A stretch of 64,000 nucleotides of DNA from an uncultured Bacteroidota bacterium. Lineage in GTDB: Bacteria; Bacteroidota; Bacteroidia; Chitinophagales; Chitinophagaceae. The stretch covers positions 1 to 64,000 of the forward strand of contig CAIVEW010000044.1 of NCBI GenBank assembly GCA_903905065.1. The letters are read 5' to 3'. Positions 17,552-27,700 of the stretch are shown piece after piece. The translations under genes were made by a program, and so were the position numbers. A model generated the notes under the pieces. The model was not told the origin of the DNA and did not search any database. It saw only the letters and a program-made list of their open reading frames with translations. Position 1 is the first letter of the stretch; every line of letters begins with the position of its first letter.

Positions 17552-17559
17552 TATCTTTG
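17552..17559 (+). promoter_or_regulatory. -7 promoter box of gcvP
   Basis: TATCTTTG matches TAnnTTTG and lies 45 nt before the ATG at 17605. It falls inside a longer in-frame ORF extension that starts at 17521, which makes that upstream start unlikely. Confidence 0.45.
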
Positions 17560-17604
17560 CACTTCTTTAGGCAAAAATTTCTAACTAATACTTTATACTT
17601 TTTT

Positions 17605-20505
17605 ATGAATTTGTTTTCGATTCAAAACGACGAATTTACGCACCGCCACATTGGGCCCGGCGTGCAGGATACACAGGATATGCTCCAGGCGATAGGAATT
17701 GAAGGCATGGAAGAGCTGATAAGCCGCACTGTTCCTGCGTCTATCCGTATGAATCACAAACTGCGTATCCCGGAAGGGGTGAGCGAAGCGGAGTACCTGC
17801 ACAATCTTAAGGAAACGTCTCAAAAAAATAAACTCTGCAAGAGCTATATAGGACAGGGATATTATGATACGTATACGCCGAGCGTGATATTGCGCAATGT
17901 ATTTGAGAATCCGGGATGGTACACACAGTACACACCCTACCAGGCCGAGATTAGCCAGGGCCGCTTGGAGAGCCTGCTCAATTTCCAGACAATAGTAAGC
18001 GACTTAACGGCGTTGCCCATTACTAATGCATCGCTGCTGGATGAAGCTACTGCCGCAGCTGAGGCAATGAATATGTTTTTCCATGCGCTGAATAAGGATA
18101 CCAGTGCACCCCAGCGCCCTAAGTTTTTCGTTGATCATGATGTGTTCGCGCAGACAAAGGATGTGGTTGCTACCCGCGCTGCTCCATTAGGTATAGAAGT
18201 GGTTTATGGCGACTACCGGATCGCAGATATTGACACCACCTACTTCGGAGGGTTAGTACAATACCCCGACGCTAAAGGTGAAGTCGAGGACTATCGTGGT
18301 TTCATAGCAACAATGCATGAGGCAGGTGGTTATGTAGCTATGGCTGCAGATCTGCTGGCCCTTACGCTGCTCACGCCTCCCGGAGAAATGGGCGCTGACG
18401 TAGCATTGGGTTCGGCGCAGCGTTTTGGTGTTCCGCTGGGTTATGGTGGCCCGCATGCTGCTTTCTTTGCAACAAAAGAAGATTTCAAACGCCTTATTCC
18501 CGGCCGTATCATAGGTGTCAGCATTGATGCCACAGGAAACCGCGCATTGCGCATGGCGCTGGGAACACGCGAGCAGCACATAAAAAGAGAAAAAGCAACA
18601 TCGAACATATGTACAGCCCAGGCACTGCTGGCGAACATTGCCGCGATGTATGCAGTATATCACGGCCCCGATGGACTCACGAACATTGCCAAGCGTGTGG
18701 CCGCTTTAACACAGGCTTTGGCCGGAGCATTAACTGACGCAGGCGTCAATGTCAGGAGCAAAGCATATTTTGATACAATTACAATTGCTGTTGACGATGC
18801 AGAGACGATCCGTAGGGTATCTGAAGCAAGAGGCATTAATTTCTGCTACCACGCCAATAATGTAGTCGGCATCTCGCTGGACGAAACAACTACCACCGCT
18901 GATCTGCTGGATATCCTTTCGGTATTTGCCAACCCAGATGAGCCTGTTTCATTTAGTATGGATGACAACATCGCACTGACCCATATCCCAACGTCACTTA
19001 CCCGTACCAGCGAATTCCTGAAACACCAGGTATTTAACAGTCATCATAGCGAGACACAGATGATGCGCTATATAAAGATGCTGGAAAATAAAGATCTTAG
19101 CCTCAACACCAGCATGATCTCCCTGGGCTCTTGCACCATGAAGCTCAACGCAGCAACGGAAATGATGCCGCTTAGCTGGACACATTGGAGCAAGATGCAC
19201 CCATTCGCGCCGCTGGACCAGTGTGCAGGCTATCTGCAGATCGCAAAAGAACTCTCTGAATTTCTCTGCGAGATCACAGCATTTGATGCCTGCAGCCTGC
19301 AGCCCAACAGTGGCGCGCAGGGCGAATATGCGGGCCTCCTGGCTATCCGGGGTTACCATCATAGCCGCAATGAAGGCCATCGCAATGTGATACTCATACC
19401 TATTTCAGCGCATGGCACAAACCCTGCCAGCGCAGTAATGGTGGGCTACAAAGTGGTGGTAGTAAAGGCCCACGATAATGGGTATGTAGACATGCACGAC
19501 CTGAAAGTTAAGGCGGAGCAACATGCAGCCAACCTGGCCGGTATCATGATCACTTATCCATCGACATACGGCATTTACGAGGAATCGATAAAGGACATAA
19601 CAAATATCATACATCAGCACGGTGGGCAAGTGTACATGGATGGTGCAAACATGAATGCGCAGGTAGGCCTTACCGCCCCCGGCCTTATTGGCGCCGATGT
19701 ATGCCACCTGAATCTGCACAAGACATTTTCTATTCCGCATGGCGGCGGCGGCCCTGGTATGGGCCCCATCTGCGTAAAGAAACACCTGGAGCCATTCCTG
19801 CCCGGCCATGTTTTCAATAACACGGGCGGTAACACCTCCCTCTCCCTGGGAGAGGGCCGGGGAGAGGCTGTCTCCGCAGCCCCATTTGGCTCTGCAAGTA
19901 TCCTGCTCATATCCTACGCCTACATCCGTATGCTGGGTTCAAGAGGGGTCCGCTTAGCTACAGAGTACGCAATACTGAACGCCAACTATATGCGCTCGCG
20001 CCTGCAGGATGATTTCGACATTCTGTATACCGGCCACGGCGGTACCTGCGCACATGAATTTATTGTTGACCTACGGCCATACAAAAAAAGCGCGGAGATA
20101 GAAGCCGAAGATGTGGCGAAGCGCCTTATTGATTATGGATTCCATGCGCCTACTATGAGCTTCCCTGTTCCGGGCACGCTGATGATAGAACCGACCGAAA
20201 GCGAAGACAAAGCTGAGCTCGACCGGTTCTGCGATGCGATGCTAGCCATCCGCCAGGAGATCCGCGATATAGAGGACGGCCGCGCCGACAAACTGGACAA
20301 TGCGCTGAAAAATGCGCCACACACCCAGGCTGTTATCACTGCTGATGAGTGGAACCATAAATACAGCCGCCAGCAGGCAGCCTTCCCGCTGCACTGGGTG
20401 AAGCACAACAAGTTCTGGCCATCGGTATCACGTGTGAACAACACCTTTGGAGACCGCAATCTTGTATGTACGTGTGAACCTACAGAGTCATACGCTGAAG
20501 CCTGA
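17605..20505 (+). CDS. gcvP: Glycine dehydrogenase (decarboxylating), P-protein
   Basis: A 966-residue PLP enzyme of the glycine cleavage system; it decarboxylates glycine and passes the aminomethyl group to lipoyl-GcvH. This is the single-chain form equal to GcvPA plus GcvPB fused. Signatures are HRHIGPG at the N-terminus, [52 protein letters not shown], and the PLP Lys in [20 protein letters not shown] loop near residues 744-755, just before [11 protein letters not shown], is encoded by a REP-like palindrome (19835-19868). The gcvT and gcvH genes are not in the window. The start [11 protein letters not shown] follows a -7 box and matches family length. Confidence 0.96.
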   Translation: MNLFSIQNDEFTHRHIGPGVQDTQDMLQAIGIEGMEELISRTVPASIRMNHKLRIPEGVSEAEYLHNLKETSQKNKLCKSYIGQGYYDTYTPSVILRNVFENPGWYTQYTPYQAEISQGRLESLLNFQTIVSDLTALPITNASLLDEATAAAEAMNMFFHALNKDTSAPQRPKFFVDHDVFAQTKDVVATRAAPLGIEVVYGDYRIADIDTTYFGGLVQYPDAKGEVEDYRGFIATMHEAGGYVAMAADLLALTLLTPPGEMGADVALGSAQRFGVPLGYGGPHAAFFATKEDFKRLIPGRIIGVSIDATGNRALRMALGTREQHIKREKATSNICTAQALLANIAAMYAVYHGPDGLTNIAKRVAALTQALAGALTDAGVNVRSKAYFDTITIAVDDAETIRRVSEARGINFCYHANNVVGISLDETTTTADLLDILSVFANPDEPVSFSMDDNIALTHIPTSLTRTSEFLKHQVFNSHHSETQMMRYIKMLENKDLSLNTSMISLGSCTMKLNAATEMMPLSWTHWSKMHPFAPLDQCAGYLQIAKELSEFLCEITAFDACSLQPNSGAQGEYAGLLAIRGYHHSRNEGHRNVILIPISAHGTNPASAVMVGYKVVVVKAHDNGYVDMHDLKVKAEQHAANLAGIMITYPSTYGIYEESIKDITNIIHQHGGQVYMDGANMNAQVGLTAPGLIGADVCHLNLHKTFSIPHGGGGPGMGPICVKKHLEPFLPGHVFNNTGGNTSLSLGEGRGEAVSAAPFGSASILLISYAYIRMLGSRGVRLATEYAILNANYMRSRLQDDFDILYTGHGGTCAHEFIVDLRPYKKSAEIEAEDVAKRLIDYGFHAPTMSFPVPGTLMIEPTESEDKAELDRFCDAMLAIRQEIRDIEDGRADKLDNALKNAPHTQAVITADEWNHKYSRQQAAFPLHWVKHNKFWPSVSRVNNTFGDRNLVCTCEPTESYAEA
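19835..19868. repeat. REP-like palindrome in frame inside gcvP
   Basis: CCCTCTCCC-T-GGGAGAGGG (19838-19856) is a perfect 9-bp inverted repeat with a 1-nt centre, followed by CCGGGGAGAGG. It resembles a dispersed Gly/Ser-coding REP-like unit seen between genes in many genomes. It encodes [10 protein letters not shown] in a variable loop of the P-protein without breaking the frame. Confidence 0.6.
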
Positions 20506-20534
20506 TTAATTGAAAATTGGTGAATTTGAAAATG

Positions 20535-20565
20535 AACCCTGCTATTCGGCAGGGTTTGTTATTTT
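20535..20565 (+). terminator. Rho-independent terminator after gcvP
   Basis: AACCCTGC / GCAGGGTT stem of 8 bp with a TATTCG loop, followed by TGTTATTTTT. It lies 30 bp past the gcvP stop. Confidence 0.75.
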
Positions 20566-20583
20566 TACTAAACAACGCTGACA

Positions 20584-21288
20584 ATGCCCTCTCTTCTCAA
20601 AGACCTCACACATGGCCTCGTCCACCTGTTCTACCCCCGCCTTTGTGAGGGTTGCAGCAAGCCCTTGCTGGCAGCCGAGGAAGTATTGTGCATCAGTTGT
20701 GCCCTTGAGGTTCCGGAAACCAACTATCATCATATTCCCGATAATGAGACGGAGTTGCGTTTCGCCGGGCGCATACCTTTCGCACATGCTACATCATTTG
20801 CTTATTTTACCAATGACGGGCTACTGCAGCACTTGATACATGGCCTTAAGTACAAGGACAAAAAGGAGACCGGCTACTATCTAGGCAGACGCTTTGGCCA
20901 TTCTTTACTTTCTGCAGATTGGGCATCATCTATAGATGTTATCGTCCCTGTTCCATTGCACCCGGCAAAACAGGCTAAAAGAGGATATAACCAAAGTATG
21001 CTGATCGCCGAAGGTCTAAGCGAGGTACTTCGCAAGCCAGCTACCGACAAAATATTGCTCAGGACCCGGGACACCGAAAGCCAGACGCACAAAACACGGG
21101 CAGAGCGGGTGGATAATATGGCCGGGGCCTTTAAAGTCGGTAAGGAAAACAATTTAACCGGCAGGCACATGTTAATCTGCGATGATGTACTGACAACGGG
21201 CGCCACGCTGGAAGCCTGCGTGCTGGCATTAATGGCACATAAAGACGTGAAGATCAGTATCGCAACAATTGGCATAGCCATCTCATAG
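20584..21288 (+). CDS. ComF family phosphoribosyltransferase-like protein
   Basis: A 234-residue protein of the ComF/GntX family. The N-terminal zinc-binding part has two CxxC pairs (PRLCEGCSKP and LCISCALEVP, about residues 19-45). A PRTase domain follows with LIHGLKYKDKKETGYYLG, VPVPLHPAKQAKRGYNQS and the PRPP loop LICDDVLTTGATLEA. In competent bacteria ComF helps single-stranded DNA uptake; in others the role is unclear, so competence is only a possibility here. Length is typical. Confidence 0.85.
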   Translation: MPSLLKDLTHGLVHLFYPRLCEGCSKPLLAAEEVLCISCALEVPETNYHHIPDNETELRFAGRIPFAHATSFAYFTNDGLLQHLIHGLKYKDKKETGYYLGRRFGHSLLSADWASSIDVIVPVPLHPAKQAKRGYNQSMLIAEGLSEVLRKPATDKILLRTRDTESQTHKTRAERVDNMAGAFKVGKENNLTGRHMLICDDVLTTGATLEACVLALMAHKDVKISIATIGIAIS

Positions 21289-21309
21289 TATGAATTGGGG
21301 GCCCATATT

Positions 21310-21405
21310 GAGATTGGCGCTTGGATTTTGGAATTTCGGATTTGGATTTTACAGGGTGATTTTGCCCTTTGGATTTGGATTTTGAAATTTTGTGCTTTAC
21401 CTTAA
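21310..21405. repeat. Low-complexity TTTGGATTT repeats
   Basis: The 171-bp spacer before the FadL gene holds imperfect repeats of GGATTTGGATTTT (around 21340-21352 and 21371-21383), separated by a small hairpin (AGGG / CCCT). Probably degenerate repeats; no ORF and no clear promoter. Confidence 0.35.
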
Positions 21406-21459
21406 CCCAATTATTCTAACACCTTTTTGAATTAAATGTAGTTTTTAACAACATAATTT

Positions 21460-22704
21460 ATGAAGAAACACTTATTAGCAGCATCATTTTTACTGTCGGC
21501 AGCGACATCATTCGGTGCGGGCTACCAGATCAATCTTGAAGGCCTGAGGCAGGTAGCGATGGGCGGAACCGGCACAGCGTGGCCATGGGATGCCTCTACT
21601 ATTTTTTATAATCCCGGTGGCCTTGCCAGGCTAAAAGGGATACAGGCGTATGTAAGCGTAGCTGCGATCATGCCGTCTACCGCATTCGGCAACCAGGAAA
21701 ATTCCGGAGCAACCCCCACCAGTGTCAGGACAAATCCACAGACGTTTACACCTTTCAATGTATACATTGGTGGGCTTGTGCAGGAAAATAGCCGGATAGC
21801 ATTAGGCCTTGGAATATATACACCCGCCGGCAGCGGCGTTGACTGGGGTAAAAACTGGCTCGGTAAATACCTTGTGCAGTCCATTACTCTTAAGACAGTA
21901 TTCTTCCAGCCTACTATAGCTTACAAAGTGAGCGATTTCCTTTCGGTGGGCGCAGGATTCGTATATGGAATAGGAACACTGGATTTTTCTGAAGCTATGC
22001 CGGTGCATAGTACGCTTGGCCCTGGCTATGATGATGGTCAGGCGAAGCTAAGCGGAAATGCCAATGGTGTTGGCTTTAATGTGGGCGCCCAGTTTAAATT
22101 GAGCGACGAGCTGCAATTTGGTCTTACCTATCGCTCGCAAGTGAATATGAGCGTTAGCGGCGGTTCTGCCAATTTCACAGTCCCTACTTCATTACGCGAT
22201 TCTTTCCCAAATACAAAATTTGATTCGCAGCTTCCTGTACCGCAGGTTGTTTCATTTGGTGTTGGCTACCGCATGGACGCATGGACTTTCCAGCTCGACC
22301 TTAATTATACCGGGTGGAATTCTTTCGATTCACTCAGGTTTAATTTTGCAAAGCACACATCGGTACTGCAGGATGAGCATGCTCCGCGTCACTACCGCAA
22401 TACCTTCACTCCAAGAATAGGTGCGACTTATAAAATAAACAAAGTGGTGGCTGTAATGGCCGGGGGCGCTTACGACCCTACGCCTGTTACCAATGGTTTT
22501 GTGTCCCCCGATCTTCCGGATGCAGACCGTATCGTAGTTACGTGCGGTGTTACAGTAAAGCCCATGCCAAGGCTGACAATAATAGCGGCTTTCGAATCTA
22601 CAACAACAGTTAAACGCGCTGCCCAGTACAATTATGGCGGTTTCAATGGTACCTACCAGACAGAAGCTGCAACACCGGGAATTGGTCTTTATTATAACTT
22701 CTAA
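21460..22704 (+). CDS. OmpP1/FadL/TodX family outer-membrane transporter
   Basis: A 414-residue outer-membrane barrel related to FadL, which takes up long-chain fatty acids and other hydrophobic compounds. The signal peptide (1-20) is followed by GYQINLEGLRQVAMGGTGTAW, matching the conserved N-terminal hatch of the family, and by ASTIFYNPGGLARL, the usual NPA/NPG motif. The C-terminus ends in TPGIGLYYNF, with a terminal Phe expected for Bam-dependent insertion. The next gene, an SGNH lipoprotein, starts 20 bp downstream, so the two form an operon that may hydrolyse and import lipid. Confidence 0.88.
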   Translation: MKKHLLAASFLLSAATSFGAGYQINLEGLRQVAMGGTGTAWPWDASTIFYNPGGLARLKGIQAYVSVAAIMPSTAFGNQENSGATPTSVRTNPQTFTPFNVYIGGLVQENSRIALGLGIYTPAGSGVDWGKNWLGKYLVQSITLKTVFFQPTIAYKVSDFLSVGAGFVYGIGTLDFSEAMPVHSTLGPGYDDGQAKLSGNANGVGFNVGAQFKLSDELQFGLTYRSQVNMSVSGGSANFTVPTSLRDSFPNTKFDSQLPVPQVVSFGVGYRMDAWTFQLDLNYTGWNSFDSLRFNFAKHTSVLQDEHAPRHYRNTFTPRIGATYKINKVVAVMAGGAYDPTPVTNGFVSPDLPDADRIVVTCGVTVKPMPRLTIIAAFESTTTVKRAAQYNYGGFNGTYQTEAATPGIGLYYNF

Positions 22705-22723
22705 AAAAGCTAAAAAATATAAA

Positions 22724-24103
22724 ATGATGAGAAAGATATATATCATTGGCGCTACTGCCTTTTTGTTTGCAGCATGTAAGCCAAGTGTTAAGATCTCTGC
22801 ACCTGTCTCTGCCGGAACAGCTACGTTCAAAAATTACCTGGCTATTGGTAATTCGCTTACTGCGGGTTATGCCAACAACAGCCTCACGCTGAGCGGGCAG
22901 GTTAATTCATATCCTCAGCGCCTGTTCGAGCAGTTTAGCACTATAACCGATGGCAAGGGCTCGCAAGGGCCTTTTATCCAGCCACTGCTGCACAGTGACA
23001 ATGGTTATCCGTCTTCCAAACTGATATTAGCAGTTGGCACAGATACTTGTACGGGCATAAGCTCTCTCGGGCCGACAACCGTGCCTGGCTTCGCCCAGGA
23101 TCCGGCCGATGTTACCTACGCAGGCGCTCCTGTTAACCATGGCCAGATAAATAATATCGGTGTACCCGGTATCCGTATCGCTGACTACCCGGTTGCAGGC
23201 TATGCATCGTTTAATCCCTACGCGGCAAGGTTCTACAATAACACAGCCGGAACGCCAATGGACGAACTTGCTTACATGGTACATAATTTAGGCCCTACGT
23301 TCTTTACTATGTGGCTGGGGGCAAATGATGTATTGGGTTATGCTACAGCCGGTGGCCAGGGCCATGGCGCTGATAGTGCCTCACCGGTATTTGGTAACCT
23401 CTACAACACCAGCGATATAACACCTTCTTATGTTTTCGAAACCTTGTATGACTCGGCATTGAGAGTTGCTACCAGCACTGGTGCGAGTGGTGCACTTATC
23501 AATATTCCTGATGTTACTACCGTTCCGTTCTTTACAGAGATACCAGCTGATGGTTTATATCTGGCCAGGCAGACACAGGCCGACTCGTTAAACGCTTACT
23601 GGCACTCGTCTTTCCCAAATATCGGTTTTCACATTGGTTATAACTACTTTATCATTGAGGACAATGCCGGCCACCCGCGCCAGGCTTTGCAGGGTGAGCT
23701 TATTTTGCTGTCCACACCCCAAATGAACTTCACTTGCCTCGGCTGGGGCAGCACAACGCCTATTCCTAAGCAATATGTGCTAACCACCGATGAGCTGCAG
23801 TTCATAAGGGCAGCTACCGCTACGTTCAACGGTTTTATACAGCAAGAGGCAGCTAAATATCATCTCGCGTACGTAGATATGCACACTTACCTTGGCACAG
23901 TCGCCTCAGGTTTTGCCTACAACGGCATCAATTACAATGCACAATTTGTAACTGGTGGTGCTTTCTCTTTAGACGGAGTACATCTTACACCACGTGGTTA
24001 CGCCCTTGTAGCCAATGAAATAATCAAAACGATCAACGCTTATTATCATTCTACCATTCCTTATACTGATGTGAACAAATACGATGGTATTGTATTCCCA
24101 TAA
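22724..24103 (+). CDS. SGNH/GDSL hydrolase-like lipoprotein
   Basis: A 459-residue lipoprotein: signal sequence MMRKIYIIGATAFLFAAC with the lipobox Cys near residue 18. Block I of the SGNH fold is YLAIGNSLTAGYAN (nucleophile Ser in GNSL), block III is WLGANDVLGYA (Gly and Asn of the oxyanion hole), and block V is SLDGVHLTPRGYALVANE with the Asp-His pair. All four catalytic positions are present, so an active esterase or lipase is expected. Two adjacent Met codons can serve as start. Located 20 bp after the FadL gene, hence probably an outer-membrane lipid-processing partner. Confidence 0.85.
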   Translation: MMRKIYIIGATAFLFAACKPSVKISAPVSAGTATFKNYLAIGNSLTAGYANNSLTLSGQVNSYPQRLFEQFSTITDGKGSQGPFIQPLLHSDNGYPSSKLILAVGTDTCTGISSLGPTTVPGFAQDPADVTYAGAPVNHGQINNIGVPGIRIADYPVAGYASFNPYAARFYNNTAGTPMDELAYMVHNLGPTFFTMWLGANDVLGYATAGGQGHGADSASPVFGNLYNTSDITPSYVFETLYDSALRVATSTGASGALINIPDVTTVPFFTEIPADGLYLARQTQADSLNAYWHSSFPNIGFHIGYNYFIIEDNAGHPRQALQGELILLSTPQMNFTCLGWGSTTPIPKQYVLTTDELQFIRAATATFNGFIQQEAAKYHLAYVDMHTYLGTVASGFAYNGINYNAQFVTGGAFSLDGVHLTPRGYALVANEIIKTINAYYHSTIPYTDVNKYDGIVFP

Positions 24104-24149
24104 GTAAATACGGATACAGTAAGGTCTGATACCTTTTTTGTAGTAATTG

Positions 24150-24185
24150 AAGAGGCTGTTTCCTGGGAAACAGCCTCTTTTTATT
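24150..24185 (+). terminator. Strong terminator after the FadL/SGNH operon
   Basis: AAGAGGCTGTTTCC and GGAAACAGCCTCTT form a perfect 14-bp stem with a 2-nt centre, followed by TTTTATT. It closes the operon 47 bp after the stop. Confidence 0.85.
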
Positions 24186-24660
24186 CCGGGCTATTCCGAC
24201 CCGCCGGAGTATATTCTTTTATACGATTTTCGAAGCGGTCGGTTCCCGTTTGATACTGGCATTTTATTGTGTGGTATAAGCCTTGCACTGTGGTATGAAA
24301 TCTCCCTGAGCGGAGCCCTTCCTTGTTCTTTCCTACAATTCCGGCGCCCGCACTGTGGCGGGATCGAGCACATATTTCTTTATTGGAATAGCGGAAGCGT
24401 GAAATTTAAAAAACTTAGAGCCCATTTTATTGACGAAATCGTGGTTCATTAGCATTATTTATTTCGGGAGCATGCATCTTACATTATTGGGATCATCTGC
24501 TAACAGCCCTGATCTCCGCAGGTAAACAATAGACGGATAATAGCGGAAATCGCGGTTAAATGTCAGAGATCAGCAACCTCGATAGCTGTTTTACCCGTCA
24601 AGAAGTGTTTCTCTATATATAATGAACAGTATTTACGTACGTTTTTCTCTTTTGTACCAA
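24186..24660. other. Gene-free interval between two terminators
   Basis: About 475 bp with no convincing protein gene on either strand; short open frames lack start context and family-like composition. It ends at a strong hairpin terminator (24664-24690) although no protein gene precedes that on the plus strand. A plus-strand small RNA ending there is possible but I recognise no known RNA family. Confidence 0.3.
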
Positions 24661-24663
24661 TGA

Positions 24664-24690
24664 AGAAGCCGCCTTTCGGGCGGCTTCTTT
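24664..24690. terminator. Terminator hairpin near the end of the efflux operon
   Basis: AAGAAGCCGCC and GGCGGCTTCTT form an 11-bp stem with a TTTCG loop. The plus-strand side continues CTTTGTGTTTG. It lies 90 bp beyond the stop of the minus-strand RND pump gene and could end that transcript or one from the plus strand. Confidence 0.6.
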
Positions 24691-24780
24691 GTGTTTGCAG
24701 TTTCCATTATTGCTCCTCTGTTATTCTTTTTCCATGCTTTATCTCTAAACCTGCGCAAACACAATATCTGCAGTATTCCA

Positions 24781-27700
24781 TTACTCAGGCTGTTCCGCCT
24801 TCTCCTCGCTAGTTTTATATCCGGTAATTCTCTTTATCCATGCTTTAAACCTGAAACTCAGCAAACACATTACTGGTACTACTATCAATGTCAGGAATGT
24901 TGCAAAGCTCAGTCCATAGATCATGGTCCAGGCCAGTGGTGCCCAGAATGCGGTATTATCACCACCGAAGTAGATATGTGGGTTTCCGGTTGCAAGCAAA
25001 GAACCGAAGTCCACATTCATACCCACAGCCAGTGGTATAAGGCCCAGGATAGCTGCGGTGGCAGTAAGCAAGACCGGTGTCATACGGGTGCGGCCAGACT
25101 CTATGATAGCTTCGTAAGGCTGCATGCCTTGCGCCAGCATCAGGTCCATGAACTCTACAAGCAATATCCCGTTTCTAACCACGATACCTGCAAGCGCTAC
25201 AATACCAATACCGCTCATTACCATCGAGAAAGTGTTGCCCGCAATTGCATAGCCCAGGAATACACCAATGATACTGAACAACACCTCGCTCATAATGATC
25301 ACTGTACGGCTGAACGAGTTGAACTGCAGTACCAATATCAGGAATATGAGCATCATAGATATCATCATCGCGTTACCCAAAAAGCCGCCTGTCTCTTTCT
25401 GGTCTTCCTGCTCACCGGCCATACGTACGGTCACTCCCGAAGGCACGTGGAACTGGTCGATCTCTTTCTGCACCGCAGCTACCACGTCATTTCCCTTGCT
25501 TTGGTAATCGGCCGTCAGGTTTGAGGAGAGGATGATAATGCGTTTTTCATCCTTTCGCTTGATGCCTCCGTAAGTATTGGTATAGTTTATGTCCGCGAAT
25601 GCGCTTACAGGCACCTCGCGTATAATGCCGCCCATGCCCATATCGCGGTACACGATCGGCATATTCCGCAATGCGTCCACATCTTTACGCTGGTCTTTCA
25701 TCAGGCGTATATAGATAGGGTAGTCATCATTCGCATCACGGAAGCGGGAGATCTCCGTACCGAAGATAGCGCTGCGCATATTGTAGGCGATCGTCTGGGT
25801 TGATATTCCTTCCTTGTCCATGCGTTCACGGTCAAGATCAATGGTGATCTCGGGTTTGTTCGCCTGGAAGTCGCTGCGCAGCTTCTCTACGCCCGCTACT
25901 TGCTTACCGTCCAGGAACCTTTTCAACTGTTCAGATGTGCTGATGAGCGAATCCAGGTTGTCGCCGGTAATTTCTATAGATATTGGTTTCTGTGTTGGCG
26001 GGCCGCCAGATTCTTTGTCAACAGTTATCTCCGCACCGGGTACATTATTCACTACCGCCCGAATCTTGCTCAGGTAGTCCCATGTGGAAACGCCGTGTCT
26101 CTTGGCATATTCCACGAAGGCCACTGTGATACGGCCCTTATTTGGGAAATCTCCTACTTCTCCGCTACCAGGATCCACCGCATTTACAGTCACGTTTGAT
26201 ATCACTGACTCCACCAGTGGATTCGTTTTCCCGGTCGCGGGGTCTATTCCCAAAACCTTGTTTACGCGTCCTTCCATCTCCTTTGTTACCTCATCGGTAT
26301 GGGCCTGATCAGTACCTACCGGGAGGTTGATATATACATAAGCAAAGTTCGGATCCGCATCAGGGAAAAGTGTAAACGGAGGATGGCGGACTATATAGCC
26401 GATGATAGCTACAGGAAGCAAAAGTGCTGTCACCACCAATACCATTACCGGCCTCTTCAATGCCTTCACCAGCCAACGTGCATACCAGTTCTGAAATGCA
26501 GGCCAGGCCTTGTTCTGGAAAGTATGGATCCATTTGGAGAGCACAAATTTTTCCAGGAGGATGAACACATAAATGAACATCACAAAGTTGGCTATTGCCC
26601 ACGACTGAGCCATATAAAACAATCCAGCTATTGCCACGAATATTACCAGCAACACTTTGTCCCGCTTATTGAATGTCGGCTTAGTGTTGTCGTGGTCGGT
26701 ATGCGGCTTCATGAAGCTAACCGCAAATACGGGGTTAATAATATAAGCCACCAGCAGCGATGCGACCAGGGTTATGATAAGCGTTATAGGCAGGAAGAAC
26801 ATGAACTTGCCTATGATGCTGTTCCAGAAAGCAAGCGGCACAAAAGGCATGAGCGTTGTGGCCGTGCCGGAGAGCACCGGCAGGAAGACCTCTCCCGTGG
26901 CTATTTTTGCCGCTTTTGCTATAGGCATCTTTCCGTTGTCAAAGATTCGATGCGTGTTCTCTATCACCACTATGGCGTCATCCACCACTATACCCAGCGC
27001 CAGCAGAAAGGAAAACAACACGATCATGTTCAGCGTAAAGCCGATGGTGGGTAATACCAGGAATGCTATAGCGCAGGAAAGCGGCACAGACATAGCCACA
27101 AAGAGTGCGTTGGTCACGCCCATAAAGAACATCAGTATCAGTGTTACCAATATAAACCCGATAATGATCGTATTGATCAGGTCATGCAGCGTATCCCGTG
27201 TATTCTGCGACTGGTCGCCGGTTACCACTATTTTTAGGTCTGATGGCAGCCCGTCTTTTTTCATCTTTGCGATGAGGTTGGTCACGTTGTCCGACGCGTC
27301 AATGAGGTTCTTTCCTTTTGCTTTGATCACATTCAGCGTGATAACATTCTTACCATCCAGCCGGGCAAAACTTTTTTGCTCGGCAAAATCATCCACCACA
27401 TCCGCTATATCTTTCAGGTAGATAGCGCTCCCTCTTTGGTTCTTAATGATGGTGTTCCCTATTTGCTCGGCGTTTTTGTATTCGTTCTTTATGCTGAGCA
27501 CCCGCTTTTGATTATTCATGGATATATCGCCGGCGGAAGCAGACAGGTTCTCAGATGCTATCGTATTCTGTATATCGTAGAACGTGAGGCCCGCGCCCTG
27601 CATCTTATACAGGTCTATGTTTATCTGTATTTCCCGCTCAGGGCCGCCTACCATGTCGGCACGTTTCACCTCTTTTATTTCCTCTATATTATCCTTTACC

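Noticed and set aside
24147-24452. Plus-strand 101-residue frame after the SGNH gene
   Set aside because: It begins inside the terminator hairpin and lacks codon bias and family features.
24691-25524. Long plus-strand open frame (277 residues) opposite the RND pump
   Set aside because: It is antisense to a clear RND pump, has Cys/His/Tyr-rich composition without domain logic, and no start context.
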